NCBI GenBank assembly: GCA_964006375.1
Contig: OZ023270.1
Span: 55,081,036-55,145,035 of the forward strand
DNA from: Tillus elongatus
Taxonomy: Eukaryota; Arthropoda; Insecta; Coleoptera; Cleridae
Length of the DNA: 64,000 nucleotides
Direction of reading: 5' to 3'
Under the pieces are notes generated by a model. The model had not been told where the DNA came from, ran no database searches, and saw only the letters and a list, made by a program, of their open reading frames with translations. The position numbers and the translations under genes are program-made. The number at the start of each line of letters is the position of its first letter. The stretch's first letter is position 1. Below, in pieces: positions 48,419 to 60,230 of the stretch.

Positions 48419-48752
48419 TATATATTAGAAGCTGTGTGTGTTGTGTGTTTTGTTTCTTTAACGTCGGCCTATTTCCGCGACTATGGCCAATCACCGACGC
48501 CAGGGAGCAGTTTCACCTCACTATCCTGGAAATTTTGCCGAACCCTCGCCTTTCTGTAAGGAGGGTAGGGATCTTTAACGTGCCCAACATCGCATGGACA
48601 CGGGACCGACGGCTTTACGCCCCCTCCGAAGGGGCGAACGTGCAGACATTCAACTTGTCCAAATACAATGCCAGAACCTCGGTTGATGTTAATTTTACAG
48701 TTTGTACTGAAAAAGTGAAAGGAGTACCCTAGGATCTCACCCAGTACCCTTC

Positions 48753-51277
48753 TTTTTTTTTTCTTTTTTTTTTTTTTTTAATGTCAACAACACACCACGA
48801 GGGCTTACAGCCTAAATACTATCGTACCGTGGGTGTTGACAAGGAGGAAAGAGGCAGCTTGTTAATTCTGGACTTGAAGGTTTGGAGGTTCGGAGGAGAA
48901 GGAAAAACATGTGCCGGCAAGGAATTCCACAACTTGGAAGTCCTCGGGACAAAAGAGCGGGCATAACAAGATGTTCTATGTCTGGTGACCTGGACATTAA
49001 AAGGGTGCATTCGCTCTGTTCCCCTGGTAGATCTGCTGGGGGCAGCAGGTGGGGGAATTATGGAGGAAAGCTCCTCTGAGCAGTGCCCGTGCAGATATCT
49101 ATAAAAGAGAGAGAGGTCACCAACGGCACGTCGGTGGGCAAGGGATGGAAGCCTTTGGGTGAGGGTAGGGTCACCGATGAGACGTATAGCTCTCTTTTGA
49201 ATGGAGTCCAGGATAGCGAGTGTAGAAGCGGCAGCTGCACCCCAGATGTGGGAGCAGTATTCGAGGTTTGGCCTTATTTGTGAAGTGTATAAGGTATAGA
49301 GATTAGTTGGTGAAAAGTATTTGCGAGCCCGGAAGAGGAAACCCAATTTCTTAGCAGCCGCTTCTGCAATTGATGTAACATGTTGGTGCCAATTAAGATT
49401 TCGATCCACAGAAATGCCAACAAGAGAGAAGGACTCATTACTTTGAATAACTTGGTTGTTCATTGTGATGGGTCTAGGGCTGCTGTATCTCTTGTGAGAA
49501 AGAAAGCAAGACTTAGTTTTGGTGGGGTTGAATTGTACAAGATTTCTACTTCCCCAGTCTAATATTTTTTGGAGGTCCACGGAGACAGAACCCTCCATGA
49601 GTCTGCGATCCTCATCTAATTGGGCTAAAGAGACAGGCTTAGAATATTGTATATTTGAGTGGAGGGTGCTGTCGTCCGCGTAACTGTGAACTGGGTTGGA
49701 TGTGCTAGAGAGGAGGTCATTGATGTGGAAAAGAAACAAAGTAGGGGCTAAAGCTGAACCTTGAGGAACTCCTGCATTAATTGGATACAGTTTAGAGGAA
49801 TGGCCATCCACAACAACAGATATGCTCCTGTTGGAGAGGAAATTTGCTGTCCAGGTACAAAGTTTTGGTGGTAGGCCATAGGCCGGAAGTTTATTAAGCA
49901 GCGCTGCGTGCCAGACCTGGTCGAATGCTTTGGATATGTCTAGAGCAACAATCTGGGATTCACCGTGTTGTTCCATAGACTTGTTCCAAGAATGGGTGAC
50001 AAAGGAAAGGAGGCCGGCAGTCGATCTGCGATGACGGAATCCATACTGCCTGTCGTGGATTAGACTGTGTTTTTCAAGGAATTTTAGTAGTTCGGTGTTT
50101 ATATACTTTTCCATCACTTTAGAGATGACTGAAAGGAGAGAAATAGGCCTGTAGTTGCTAGGAAGCGCTTTGGATTCTTTTTTGGGGATGGGTTGTACTC
50201 GAGCAGTTTTCCAGTTACTAGGGAATATGCCTTTATTGTAAGATATCTGAAACAGACGAGTCAGGACAGGAGCAAGTTCTGGTGCGCATTTTTTGAGAAC
50301 AATTGCTGGGATCTCGTCAAGGCCAGAGGCTTTCCTGGTATTAAGAGAAGAGAGCATCTTTCGTACCTTTTTAGTTTTGAAAATGATATCAGTCATTTTA
50401 TGCGCGACATTGGGGACTGTTGGTGGTTGAACATTTGGAGGTGGGTTGAGAGTAGAATTTCCGGCGAACAACGAAGCAAAAAGTTCAGCCTTGCCCAGGG
50501 CGGTAGAAACAATTTCATCCCCTGAGACAAGAGGTGGGAACGTGCTCTTGCAGAAATTATTCCCAATAGACTTAGCAAGAGTCCAGAAGGGTTTGCCGCC
50601 GTTGGAGCTTGAGAGGACTTTGTTTCTGATGTGGTTATTAAACGAGTTTTTTGCCTCAGAAAGAATGCGGACATAGCGGTTTCTTGCGTCGTTGAATGCT
50701 TGACGATTTTCTTGACAGGGATTGTGTAGAAGCGTTTTGTGAGCTTTGACCTTTTCAAGTCTGGCCTTGTCACATGATTTAGAGAACCAGGGCTTTTGAG
50801 TGGCTGAAGAGGTTTTCTGTGTACGTGGAATAAATAATTCCATGCCAGCTTGGATAATTTCGGTGACGTTTTGTGAGATATCAGAGGGGTCAGGATGAGA
50901 GAAGCAGACAGACGCCCATGGAAATGAGGAAAAGTAATCCCGCATTTCGCCCCAGTTTGCGGAGTTGTAGTGCCAAACGATACGTGGGTGTGATGACTGT
51001 GTGACCTCGGGTTGCATTGCACAGGAAGCAGTGACCATGCCGTGGTCTGAGCGACCAAGGGGGGCGGTGACTGATATCTTATAGCATTCAGGGTTTGTAA
51101 TAAGAAGGAGATCCAAGGGATTTGAGCTGTGTGTTGGGATACGAGGAAAGTAAGTAGGTTGCTGAACCATATTGGCCAAAGAATTGCTGACTGCAAAGGC
51201 CTCCGCTGCTCTCCCTTGTGGATCGGTTTTTGAAGATCCTAGCCATTCCTTATTCTGGACATTGAAGTCGCCAAGAA
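48753..51277 (-). mobile_element. LINE family A copy 3, 5'-truncated, inserted in SINE
   Basis: It runs from TTCTTGGCGACTTCAATG at 51277 to a long A-rich tail (T run at 48753-48779 on the plus strand). The SINE reads without gain or loss across the junctions, so no target-site duplication is seen. That is unusual for an APE-type LINE and consistent with a blunt or end-joining type of integration of a truncated copy. About the first half of the endonuclease and everything upstream are missing. Confidence 0.9.
48819..51277 (-). CDS. LINE-A polyprotein, open but 5'-truncated (EN, RT, C-terminal domain)
   Basis: About 819 codons of LINE are open. The open frame extends a few codons into the SINE (to a GTG at 51290), which is not a real start. 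The second half of the endonuclease (about residues 1-200) starts at LLGDFNVQNKEW and includes LGRSDHGMVTASC. The reverse transcriptase (about 310-600) shows KASGLDEIPAIVLK, SNYRPISLLSV, YGFRHRRSTAGLL, ALDISKAFDQVWHAALL, GVPQGSALAPTLF and the catalytic YADD at about residue 536. The C-terminus ends SFVPRTSKLWNSLPAHVFP, LQTFKSRINKLPLSSLS, a tail typical of jockey/CR1-group LINEs. No RNase H. An intact start is absent, so it is unlikely to be mobile. Confidence 0.92.
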
Positions 51278-51336
51278 GGTTCAGAGGCACACGTTCTTAC
51301 CCCTGAACTACCGAGGTTCTTATATATTAGAAGCTG

Positions 51337-51650
51337 ATTTTATAATTATTGCTATAAATAATGAAAATGATAAACAAACCAATAAACATGGTCATTTACT
51401 GTTTAAAATTATCTCACAAACTTTAATACAAGTTTTGGCTACAGTGCGGCGTTCCGCAAGGCACCGTCTCGGTCCGAATATTTATCGGGATTAAATCCCG
51501 TTCTCCATGTGGATGATATACTGACTTTCAAAAAAACTTGTACACCTAGGAAGAGTTAACAATTTGAATAAAATTTATACATAATATGTGTTTAATCAAA
51601 ATTAAAAAGCGATTAAACGAACTAAAATACTAAAAAATAACAAAGTTATT
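51337..51650 (+). other. Spacer with a small RT motif-B scrap
   Basis: At 51438-51520 the plus strand reads QCGVPQGTVSVRIFIGIK and, one frame away, NPVLHVDDILTF. This resembles RT motif B and a degraded ADD box of a LINE. The remainder is AT-rich, with nothing else seen. Confidence 0.35.
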
Positions 51651-51652
51651 TA

Positions 51653-51980
51653 CTAATGAGTGGACCTGCCGCGGTTTCTTATGCATTCCACAATTCCTCG
51701 AGGCACGATTAAAACGAAATGATTTATGGTATTATGAGGAATGTCATCACAGGATTTTTGAATTCGCTGACGAAGGTCAACTAGGTTATTTGGCGGATAG
51801 GGTAAATTATCCAGTTGATTTCCAATCATATTCCAGACATGTTCGATTGATGACAAATCTGGGAAGCGAAAAGACCATTGAAGCAGTTTCACGTTATTTT
51901 CTTGTAAGAACCTTCTAGTAACACTTGCTGGATAAGGATGTGCATGGTATTGTTAGAAAAGAACTTGAATTAACTCTCAT
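51653..51980 (-). pseudogene. Tc1-like transposase C-terminal fragment
   Basis: It reads VTRRFLQENNVKLLQWSFRF, then PDLSSIEHVWNMIGNQL, then DIPHNTINHFVLIVPRGIVE. The SPDLxPIEHVW block, with Glu as third catalytic residue, marks Tc1 (DD34E) rather than mariner. Only the last third remains. It is cut at about 51985 by HINE-like sequence. Confidence 0.75.
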
Positions 51981-51984
51981 AGGT

Positions 51985-52860
51985 GTTGCAGTGTACTTCG
52001 ATTACAAAGACAAAAAAGTTATAGGCATTTAAAGAAAAATATATTGGGGTTTTCCTCAAAACGTCAAAGTTGGCAACATTTAGGCACAGAACTTGAATCT
52101 AATACGGGCTATGGAAAGAAAATGTATCAAGAAGAATGTTTTACAAACCCTGAGGTCTTAGTTTCAACCGTCATTGTCCTTCATTTTACTAAAATGTTTC
52201 CAGAAAATTCATTTCAAATAGACCCTTTCTCTGATGCTTGGCAGTAGCTTTAGCTATAGAGTTTATCGTTTAATGGTATATACCTAATTTTTGTCGAATT
52301 TTCGTAAAAAATCAATGAAGTTCAATATATCCGTTATTATACAAGATATGAAAAAAATTGTATACATTAATTATAAGGTGTCTTAAGCTACATTTAAAAA
52401 AATTATATCTGCAATCACAGAGTGGCCCATAAGTCGTTGGTGATACAAATTTTCTTTTTTTAAAATCAAACACGCCTTATGTTATTGCATTTTTGCATTT
52501 TCCATCGAACTATAATGCATGTTTGTAAGAAAAGAAATTCTGGACACAGCAAGTGCGTTATGGTAGCGTATTTTGATCAAATGCTTCATATTTGAATAGT
52601 TCAATTAGCTATTAACCCGTAAGGTTGACCAAGAAACGAGTTTTTTTCGGGAACACTTTAAGTTTACTTCCGGAAATTTTTGTACATTTTCAAACAATAA
52701 AGTTACTTTGATGAAACATGGCACATTGTTTTTACTATATAGGTTATACGGGTAACCAAATTTGATGCCTGCTTTAAAAAACAACCACATATTTACAATT
52801 AAAAACATTTTTATGAAAATTCACTACCATAACGCACTTGCTGCGTCCAGACTTTCTTTG
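51985..52860 (+). mobile_element. HINE-like repeat copy H, 5' part missing
   Basis: It begins within the block ACAAAAAAGTTATAGGCATT, passes AAAATGTATCAAGAAGAATG and GACCCTTTCTCTGATGC, and ends ATGAAAATTCACTACCATAA, CGCACTTGCTGCGTCCAGAC. The subTIR and (TA)n half are absent. Confidence 0.6.
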
Positions 52861-52960
52861 TTGGCCAGTTTTTCTTGAAATAATCTTTGGACGAATTATT
52901 TTATAAAAGTCTGTGGCTAATGGAACTTTCCTTCCGAGGCTAACCCACTACTCTCACACA

Positions 52961-52961
<1 letters not shown>

Positions 52962-53021
<60 letters not shown>

Positions 53022-53045
53022 GCACGCACGCACGCACGCACGCAC
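52962..53045. repeat. (CA)n and (CGCA)n microsatellite
   Basis: Perfect CA dinucleotides give way near 53016 to CGCA tetranucleotide repeats. This is ordinary slippage-prone DNA. Confidence 0.97.
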
Positions 53046-53046
53046 A

Positions 53047-53358
53047 ATTAGATAAGGTATCGATTTTGATAATGCCATACGTTGATTGAATCCCTTCAAG
53101 CGAAGAATATGGATTATCTTGCAGCGACAATAAAAAAATTCAACTGAAATTGAATCTTTTATTGTGTTCGTGAAGGCCTCCCAAATTTAGATAAATCTCG
53201 GATTAGTCCAAATTCCCTAATTTTTGTTTCAATTTTGCTGAACGTTCTTTGAGAAATTGGTGACCGAGCAGGTTAAGTGTTAATAAATAATTGAATTCAT
53301 GCTAGGTACGAGTTCGGTCACCAAACCAATCATATTTAATATTATGATTCTCTTTCAG
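53047..53358. other. AT-rich stretch ending in a splice-acceptor-like site
   Basis: No repeat recognised. It ends in the pyrimidine-rich GATTCTCTTTCAG at 53346-53358, which precedes the candidate exon. Confidence 0.35.
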
Positions 53359-53600
53359 TGAACTTCATCTATTCTCAAACACTTCCAATATCTAATTGTT
53401 TTAACAACGACTCAAGTAACCTAAAGTTTATTTTCACGCAAGGAAAGTTATTCACTATTACCGACTCTTGTGCAGAACGTGGCCAAATACTAACCAATTT
53501 ATCTGATCCAAATGGGATGATTGTAATTACCGCAGCGAGCCTGGATAAGATTCAAGCAGCTGTAGAGGTTGATGCAGGTGATAACATATATTTTTCTTAA
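53359..53600 (+). CDS. Candidate terminal exon of unknown protein
   Basis: After a good acceptor (TCTCTTTCAG) an 80-codon frame runs to a TAA at 53600: NFIYSQTLPISNCFNN, then LKFIFTQGKLFTITDSCAER, then GQILTNLSDPNGMIVITAAS, then LDKIQAAVEVDAGDNIYF. The composition looks protein-like (balanced, few Lys/Asn runs), unlike random AT-rich frames here. I do not recognise the family, and no other exon is visible in the window. It could be a host gene's last exon, a captured fragment, or chance. Confidence 0.3.
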
Positions 53601-53784
53601 ACCATTTTTATTTTTCCTTCCTGGCGGGGGTATATCCCGCGGTAGGCGATATTTCGGCAAGATCCAAGATATCAGACTGTATTATATACTTTTATTCGTC
53701 TTTCCGTCAGTGTACCTGCCTTTGTCATTTTTCATACCATGTCTACATCTCAAAAGCTTCCATTCTCCTCATTGCCTACTTATT

Positions 53785-54570
53785 TTAAGTCCACCTTTCC
53801 TTTCCGTACATAGTAAGATACCATACGTATGACTTGATAAACTTCTTTCTCAGGTCCAAGTTAACATATTTATTAGTGAGAAGAGTACTTTGTCTATTGA
53901 ATACTTGCTTCGGCGTCGCGGTCGTCCTCCTCAGCTCTTTGTTACATTTACCATCATCCGTAATAATATTTTCAAGGTACGTGAACATCTTTGCTTGCTT
54001 AAGTTATTGACAGTTTAGCTTTATATTTATTTTCGCAGTTCTGTTCTTACCTATATTTTTTTATTTTTGTGTCCGCTATATTGACTTTTGGTTTGATTCT
54101 TCGTAACTCACCATCAAGTTCGGTGAACATTCTTTTCAGTTCTTTTTACGTTGCTTCTATTAGCGCTATGCCTTCTGCGTACGTTATACTATTAAATCGT
54201 CGTCCATTTATATTGTCTGTCCTCTCTTATTTGTTTCGTATCCGTTAGTATCTATAAGGATAATTTTATGTTTGTATGGATTGAGAAAAATGCGCCCAAT
54301 ACTCCAAGTTAGTTCAGCACTCTTCATTATATTCCAATCCACATTTTCGAATGCTTTTCACACATGTACAAAACCAATAAATGTATCACTATTTTTCTCA
54401 GTTCACATTTATCCTATTGTTTTAAGTGCTAGTATGCTTGTCTAGTTCCTCTTCCAGTTCTAGACGCACACTGATCTTCATCCTGGTTACTCTCAATTTT
54501 GCTTCTTATTCCATTTTTGCTATTAATAGCGAAATCTTCGCCACATGACTTTGTACACCTATTGTGTTGT
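53785..54570 (-). pseudogene. Endonuclease/RT-type LINE relic
   Basis: In minus-strand order: NGIRSKIESNQDEDQCASR with GRGTRQA (RT fingers); KAFENVDWN (motif A, FVDYEKAFD in intact relatives); GRRFNSITYAEGIALIEAT (the ADD box degraded to AEG); IKPKVNI; then FTYLENIITDDGKCNKELRR, then VNLDLRKKFIKSYVWYLTMY and GKERWT. This is a typical order for an insect APE-type LINE RT. Many stops; inactive. Confidence 0.7.
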
Positions 54571-54605
54571 GCTGGTTGTATTTTTGTGTGTTTCTATTAA
54601 CTTTT

Positions 54606-55085
54606 GTGTTTGTAATGTAATCGACGGTTAGGTACACTTTTGATAACCCAATTCACCACAATATATATGTGCACTTCCTATGCAATGATTTGCATTCAAA
54701 TTTCTGTCAATAAAAACTAGAGGTGACCTGTTACTATATGTTATCGTATCCCATACCATTACGCCCTGTGTAACAGCCGTATGGCGTTCTACAATAAATT
54801 CTATACGCATGAAGCCCAAAAATATAGCGCGTATTCTGCGAGATTTCGTTGCAATGGAGGCTATTTGTTGCCAAACTCCCAACCAAGCATTTCCAATCGA
54901 CCGTGTTCTAGAAACTCTGTTTTGTAAAGCCACAATCATCAAATGAGGATCTTCTCGTGCTGAAATTGCTCGAGGTCGTCTGGATCCATGACGACGGTTA
55001 TCTATTCCTTCTTCAGACCACCTGGGCCAACACTGTAACACGGTGGACACACTGCTTCCTATGCGGTCAGAAATTTGTCTGATTG
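54606..55085 (-). pseudogene. Tc1-like transposase relic with internal deletion
   Basis: The frame 55050-54628 continues upstream with FAIRQISDRIGSSVSTVLQC. It then reads WSEEGIDNRRHGSRRPRAIS and AREDPHLMIVALQNR (the HTH domain), then jumps to IEFIVERHTAVTQGVMVWDT, SPLVFIDRNLNANHCI. The region around the first catalytic Asp is deleted, and the second half of the catalytic domain is missing after GYQKC. The last 35 bp (GGTACACTTTTGATAACCCA) resemble an arm of the hammerhead-bearing fold-back family. Confidence 0.7.
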
Positions 55086-55094
55086 CAAAACCTT

Positions 55095-55271
<177 letters not shown>

Positions 55272-56379
55272 GATGATTATTATCCAAATAAAAAAACTCT
55301 GGGCGCAGCAAGTGCGTTATGGAAGTAAATTTTCATAAAAATGTTTTTAATTACAAATGTATCGCTCTAATGCGAGCAGGCATCAATTTGGTTACCGGTA
55401 TAACCTATATAGTAGGAACAATGTACCATATTTTATCAAAATAATTATTTCAAAATGTACAAAAATTTTCTGAAAATAAACTTTAAATGTTTCAGAGCAA
55501 ACTGGTATCCTAGTCATATAACCTTAGGTTAATAGCAAATGGAGTTATTGAAATTTGAAACATTTCATGAAAATTCGCAACCAAAACGCCCTAGCTGCGT
55601 TCATACAAAAATTTTCCGAACATAAAGTTAAATGTTGCTTTCCTAACCAACAAAACTTACGTTAATAGCAAATTGAATTATTGAAATTTGAAGGATTTAA
55701 TGAAAATTTGCTACCAAAACGCACTTACTGCGTCCAGATTTTTTTCTTACAAACATGCATCATATTTCGATAAAAAATGCTAAAATGCAGTAACGAATTT
55801 GATCTACGAAAATTAGCTAAAAACTATAGACCGTTAAACCATAAACTTCACTAAACCTACAGCGAAAGCATCAACTTAACTAAACCGACAGCCAAAGCAC
55901 CAGAGAAAGGGTCTATTTGAAATGAATTTTCTGCAAATATTATAGTAAAGGGCAATGACTGTTGAATCTGAAACTTACGGGTTCGCAGAACACTCTTCTT
56001 GCAACATTTTCTTTTCACGATCCGTATTTGTTTCACGTTCTTTGCCTAAACATTGCCAATTTAGACGTTTTAAATTGCGAGTTTGACGTTTTGAGGAAAA
56101 CTCCAAAATTTGTTTCTTTAGCTGCCAGTAACTTTTTCCTCCTTAAACTTAGACACCTAAATTTTGGTACATGGTTCACTCTTTATAATACAAATACGTG
56201 TACCTGGTTGCCCTCACATTGTTATTTCCGGAGATATTTTTTTAGAAAGAAAACACCAAATTTTCCGGGAAAACCTTGTCCGATTTTCCTGGCTAACGAA
56301 CATATCCAAGCCACTTGCAAAAGGAAGGTACTCACCAAATTTGATCAAGATCGGTCTATTATTTTTTGAGTTATCGGTA

Positions 56380-56381
<2 letters not shown>

Positions 56382-56461
<80 letters not shown>
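56382..56461. repeat. (TA)n microsatellite, inner
   Basis: The (TA)n of the shorter HINE member within copy J, next to TTATCGGTACGA. Confidence 0.97.
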
Positions 56462-56463
<2 letters not shown>

Positions 56464-57216
56464 ACGGATCCCCCTTTAGTGAATTTTTAAAAGAAAATTC
56501 CCTAAAAAAGAAAATTTGAATCACCAACGACTTATGGGCCACTCTGTAATTGTAGAAATATTTTTTAAGATGTAGCTCAAGACACCCTATAATTAATGCA
56601 TACAATTTTTTTTCGAATCTTGCATCATAACGCATATATTGGGCTTTAAAGATTTTTTACGAAAATTCGACAAAAATGATATACCATTAATCGATAAACT
56701 TTATAGCCAACACTTACTGCCAAAGTATCAGAGAAAGGGTCTATTTGAAATGAATTTTTTGGGAATATTTTAGTAAAATGAAAGACAATACGATTGAAAC
56801 TTCAGGCTTTGTAAAACATTCTTCTTGAAACATTTTCCTTCCATAGCTCATATTATTTTCAGGTTCATTGCCTAAATATTACCAATTTTGACGCTTTAAA
56901 TCGCGACTTTGACGTTTTGAGGGAATCCCCCATTTATTTTTCTTTAAATGCCTGTAACTTTTTTGTCCTGTGACCTACAGAGCTAAATTTTTGTAGGTAA
57001 CTTACCTATAATGATATAAACCCGCGTACCAAATTTGTTAGTTCCGGAGATATAATTTTTTTTCGAAAGAAAACACAAAATGTTCCGGGAAAACCTCCGC
57101 GGATTTTCCTGGGTAACGAACTTATCCAAGCCACTTGCGAAAGGAAGGTACTCACCAAGTTTTATAAAAATCGGTCAATTATTTTTTTAGTTATAGGTGT
57201 GACACATAAATATATA

Positions 57217-57317
<101 letters not shown>

Positions 57318-57479
57318 ATATAAAGTCTGAAACCGACCTCGGATTTGGGTTCCAGGGGTCCTAAATAGCGCTCATTTGAAGAAATTTTTTAAAAATTCAA
57401 AAGTCGAGATCTCCTCATTAGTGAATTTTTTTAAAGAAAAGTCACTAAAAAATAATAAAAAAAAACAAAAAAAATAAAA

Positions 57480-57855
57480 AATGACAGGCAGTCGCGACAG
57501 TTTGATGCTTACGAAAACATATATACAGTTCGAAAATACAACAGATTGATTACAGGGATTTAAGACTCAACACTGGGGGTATCTCTGTATACCCTCGTAC
57601 AGGACGCTGTTCGCAATTGCTTGACAACTAACATCTAAATAGTCGTTATAGTTTTTATTCGCTTGGTTTATTCAAAGTCTGAATTCTGAATTTTTCATCC
57701 TCTGATGACGCTAACTTTGTTAGCTAAACGATCGGCGGGTCTAAAAACTGTATTGTGATGAATTAGGTTCCCAAATTGTACTTATCAGTGCTCCTCACAG
57801 GTTTCAATCTTCACACAATCAGACTGACAGATTTAATTACCTAAGAATTTGTGAC
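57480..57855 (+). mobile_element. Hammerhead-bearing repeat, second orientation
   Basis: It matches the minus strand of 31336-31560: GGGGGTATCTC, CTGTTCGCAATTGCTTGACA, ACTAACAT, ATTCGCTT, the ribozyme core, CTAAAAACTGTATTGTGATG and TTTCAATCTTCACAC. The conserved core with diverged surroundings suggests a family whose ribozyme was once selected. Confidence 0.5.
57699..57739 (+). ncRNA. Hammerhead-ribozyme-like motif 4, inactivated
   Basis: CCT, CTGATGA (57702-57708), an extra C and a perfect GCTAAC/GTTAGC helix with a TTT loop. The GAA is TAA (the catalytic G12 position is lost) and helix III is ACGATCGG. The fold is recognisable but should not cleave. Confidence 0.45.
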
Positions 57856-58080
57856 ATATCGTGAAATATATGCTCCTTTTCATATATATGTTATATACTT
57901 TTTCATCACGAATTGTTTTAACCTTTATTTTAAATTTTATTAATTATTTAACAAACCAGATGGGAACGCATTTGTATAAAAATCGCTTTTATAACGCATT
58001 TGCTTTAATATAACTATCTTCTTTTCATGTCACGTTAATTTCGGTGTTGTATTTCAACCATTACTATTTTACCTTATCAC

Positions 58081-58356
58081 CGACAGATATGATAACTGAC
58101 CTCCTGAAAGGGAACAGTGGATTGTTTAACCAACTCCCTTTTAGTTGATTTATCGCCATACAAAGAGAGAAGGAAGAGGACCCACAAGTTTACAGAGGAC
58201 CCAGTTTTGATTGAACCGTTGACCCTGCCCTCTTCCCTGGCGGGTTGCCGGGATGCAATAAAGGCTGCCGCTGCTATTTATAACCAGCGGAATAGAGTGA
58301 TTAGAAACGAATTAGGACATTATTTAACTCGATTCAAATCTATCATAGAGTTGTGA
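58081..58356 (+). other. Open frame of unknown origin after an acceptor-like site
   Basis: From about 58108 to a TGA at 58356 a frame reads CLTNSLLVDLSPYKERRKRT, then HKFTEDPVLIEPLTLPSS, then AGCRDAIKAAAAIYNQRNRV and ELGHYLTRFKSIIEL. The upstream TTATCACCGACAG resembles a splice acceptor, but stops lie between it and the frame. Charged, helix-prone composition. I do not recognise the family; a retroelement gag or a host exon are both possible. Confidence 0.25.
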
Positions 58357-59338
58357 ATCCTGGTGGTTTACCGGTTAAGCAGTTCCCACTGTTCGCACAC
58401 CTAGTGGCGCTTCCGGCGAATTGTTGTTGGTTGAATGTTGGGGTTGGGAGCCAGATGTGCAGTGCAGTCTTTGCGAATATAAAGCGTTTTGGTTTTAGTT
58501 AGAAATGTCTGTATAATTAATTTAATGTTCTGAATTATTACGCAAAGTTAATGGATTTGTTAACTCTGTTACTATAGGATACAGCGGAGCCCAAAAGTAA
58601 TTATTTTGTTTGGTGTGTGTCACAATTTGAAGTGATTGATGTTTGGAAGGGTGGTGTCAAATATATTTTAGAATATTTTTATTCAATGTTGTTATTATGT
58701 ACTGTTATTGTTGTGTATGTTTCCTGGATTGTAGTTACTGCTGTTACGTATAAATGGACTGTATCGTGTTATGAAATAAAATATCTTGGAAACACTTAAC
58801 TTAGTTATATATTTAAAGCAATAAAAACTATATACTATTGATGTACATTATATATAGGCGAAACGTGTATTACCACAACGCGTGGTCGTGTACGAATCAA
58901 ATGCACTCGGTGCTGAAGCTCTTCGAAGCTGATCTGTTGAACGAATAGACTTTGTCCAGGTCTTGAATATTGCAGGTACCCTCTTTTCGAGGAGTGGGAC
59001 ATGCGCACAATACACTGCAGTTATGCCAGCTTGCTTGTGACATACAAGATTGCACTGCTACAACTTTAAAATTGCGCGGTAAAACTAGACAAGTACTAGG
59101 AGTTTCTTGTGTTGACATATGCATGATTTTTAGTAAATAAATAAAGGTAACACCGCAAACACCTAGATATATTTAAAATCGTATAATTTAAAACATTTTG
59201 TGTATTAATATGCCAAGCTAGACCCGAATCACTTAGCTGAATCATTCGTATATTTTGGTTTCCGAAAATACTTTAATACCAAGAGCTCATTTCGTCACGC
59301 CCGGTGGTAGTTCCCGCAAATAAATGATTTTAAAAAGG

Positions 59339-59339
<1 letters not shown>
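58357..59339. other. Unassigned sequence
   Basis: 58357-58520 is relatively GC-rich (GCACACCTAGTGGCGCTTCC) with a TATAAAG, and could be LTR or promoter remnant. The rest is AT-rich with no convincing frame. 59300-59339 leads into (TA)n. Confidence 0.35.

Positions 59340-59397
<58 letters not shown>
59340..59397. repeat. (TA)n microsatellite abutting a mariner terminus
   Basis: A perfect run ending at the AAGGGTGTTCCAAAAATGAT terminus of the element at 59398. Confidence 0.97.
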
Positions 59398-59400
<3 letters not shown>

Positions 59401-60230
59401 GGTGTTCCAAAAATGATGGTCTATGTTACAGGTGCGCATTCAGCACAAAAAATAGGACTATTTTTTCATATAAACATGGGTCCGCAAATGCTTAGTTTTT
59501 TAAAACAGCGTGTTGAAGTTATTTGTTTTTGTCAGTTTTTCACGAATAAGTCTGAGTCAAATTAAAATTTTGGCGTGAGAGTTGGCATGCAAGGGTTTTT
59601 GAGGGCAAGAAATTTAAATATGTTATTGTTAATAACACTGCTGGTAGATGGCGCCACCTGTAAGACTATGTTTGCATTCAATTGGCTATAATTTTTTGAC
59701 ACCCAGTAATATCGACCTCCCGTATAGCTACATTGTAGACCTTATCAATTGTAAGCAAAAAATGTATATTGAATCCAAATCTCTCGGACACACCATTTTC
59801 GAGATATTTCAATTTTTGTATGTCGATGTCGAAATTAATTTTTCTCAAGTAATTAATTGTATTGTCTGTAAATTTTAAGAACAAATAAAACAACAAATAA
59901 AAAAAGTTTATAACATTTTATGATACCTGACTACAATAAATGTTCAAAATGGCCAACCTTCACTTCAATAAACTTTCGTATTCTGCGGAGCCTACAACGT
60001 CGTACTCTGTGAAATATTTCTGGTGTATTTCTAATTTGTTCGCATCCAAGTACAATTCTTTGCTGCAGATCATCAATATTTTCAACATTTGCTTCATAAA
60101 TCTCATTCATCATAACACTATTTAGTCCACCACTAACATTAATAAAATCGTAAAGGAATAATTTGCACTTGTATATAAAAATTCCCAAATAACAAATAAT
60201 TTGTGATAAACAATCTAATACCATACGATA
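59398..60230 (-). pseudogene. DD41D-like mariner element, left end and transposase C-terminus
   Basis: The terminus AAGGGTGTTCCAAAAATG directly follows (TA)n. About 530 bp of non-coding sequence precedes a minus-strand frame at 60224-59931. Its end, VENIDDLQQRIVLGCEQIRN, then HRVRRCRLRRIRKFIEV, then GHFEHLL, matches the C-terminus of the protein at 4901-5989 (GEHFEHLL). The catalytic core and the other terminus are missing. Confidence 0.65.

Larger units (their letters stand above)
48435..51320 (-). mobile_element. SINE copy 2, split by LINE-A copy 3
   Basis: TATATATTAGAAGCTG at 48419-48434 and 51321-51336 is a 16-bp target duplication that brackets the whole composite. The SINE body lies at 48435-48752 and its 5' head at 51278-51320, both on the minus strand. 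Removing the LINE restores the head sequence CTCTGAACCGAAGGGTAC exactly as in copy 1. The B box in this copy is mutated (GGTGAGATCC). The SINE inserted first and the LINE entered its tRNA head later. Confidence 0.9.

Noticed and set aside
52962..53045. Regularly spaced repeat as CRISPR-like array
   Set aside because: It is a simple CA/CGCA microsatellite with no spacers.
58897..59124. 75-codon minus-strand frame rich in Cys as a small secreted protein
   Set aside because: No signal peptide pattern, no recognisable Cys spacing and no conservation evidence; likely chance.
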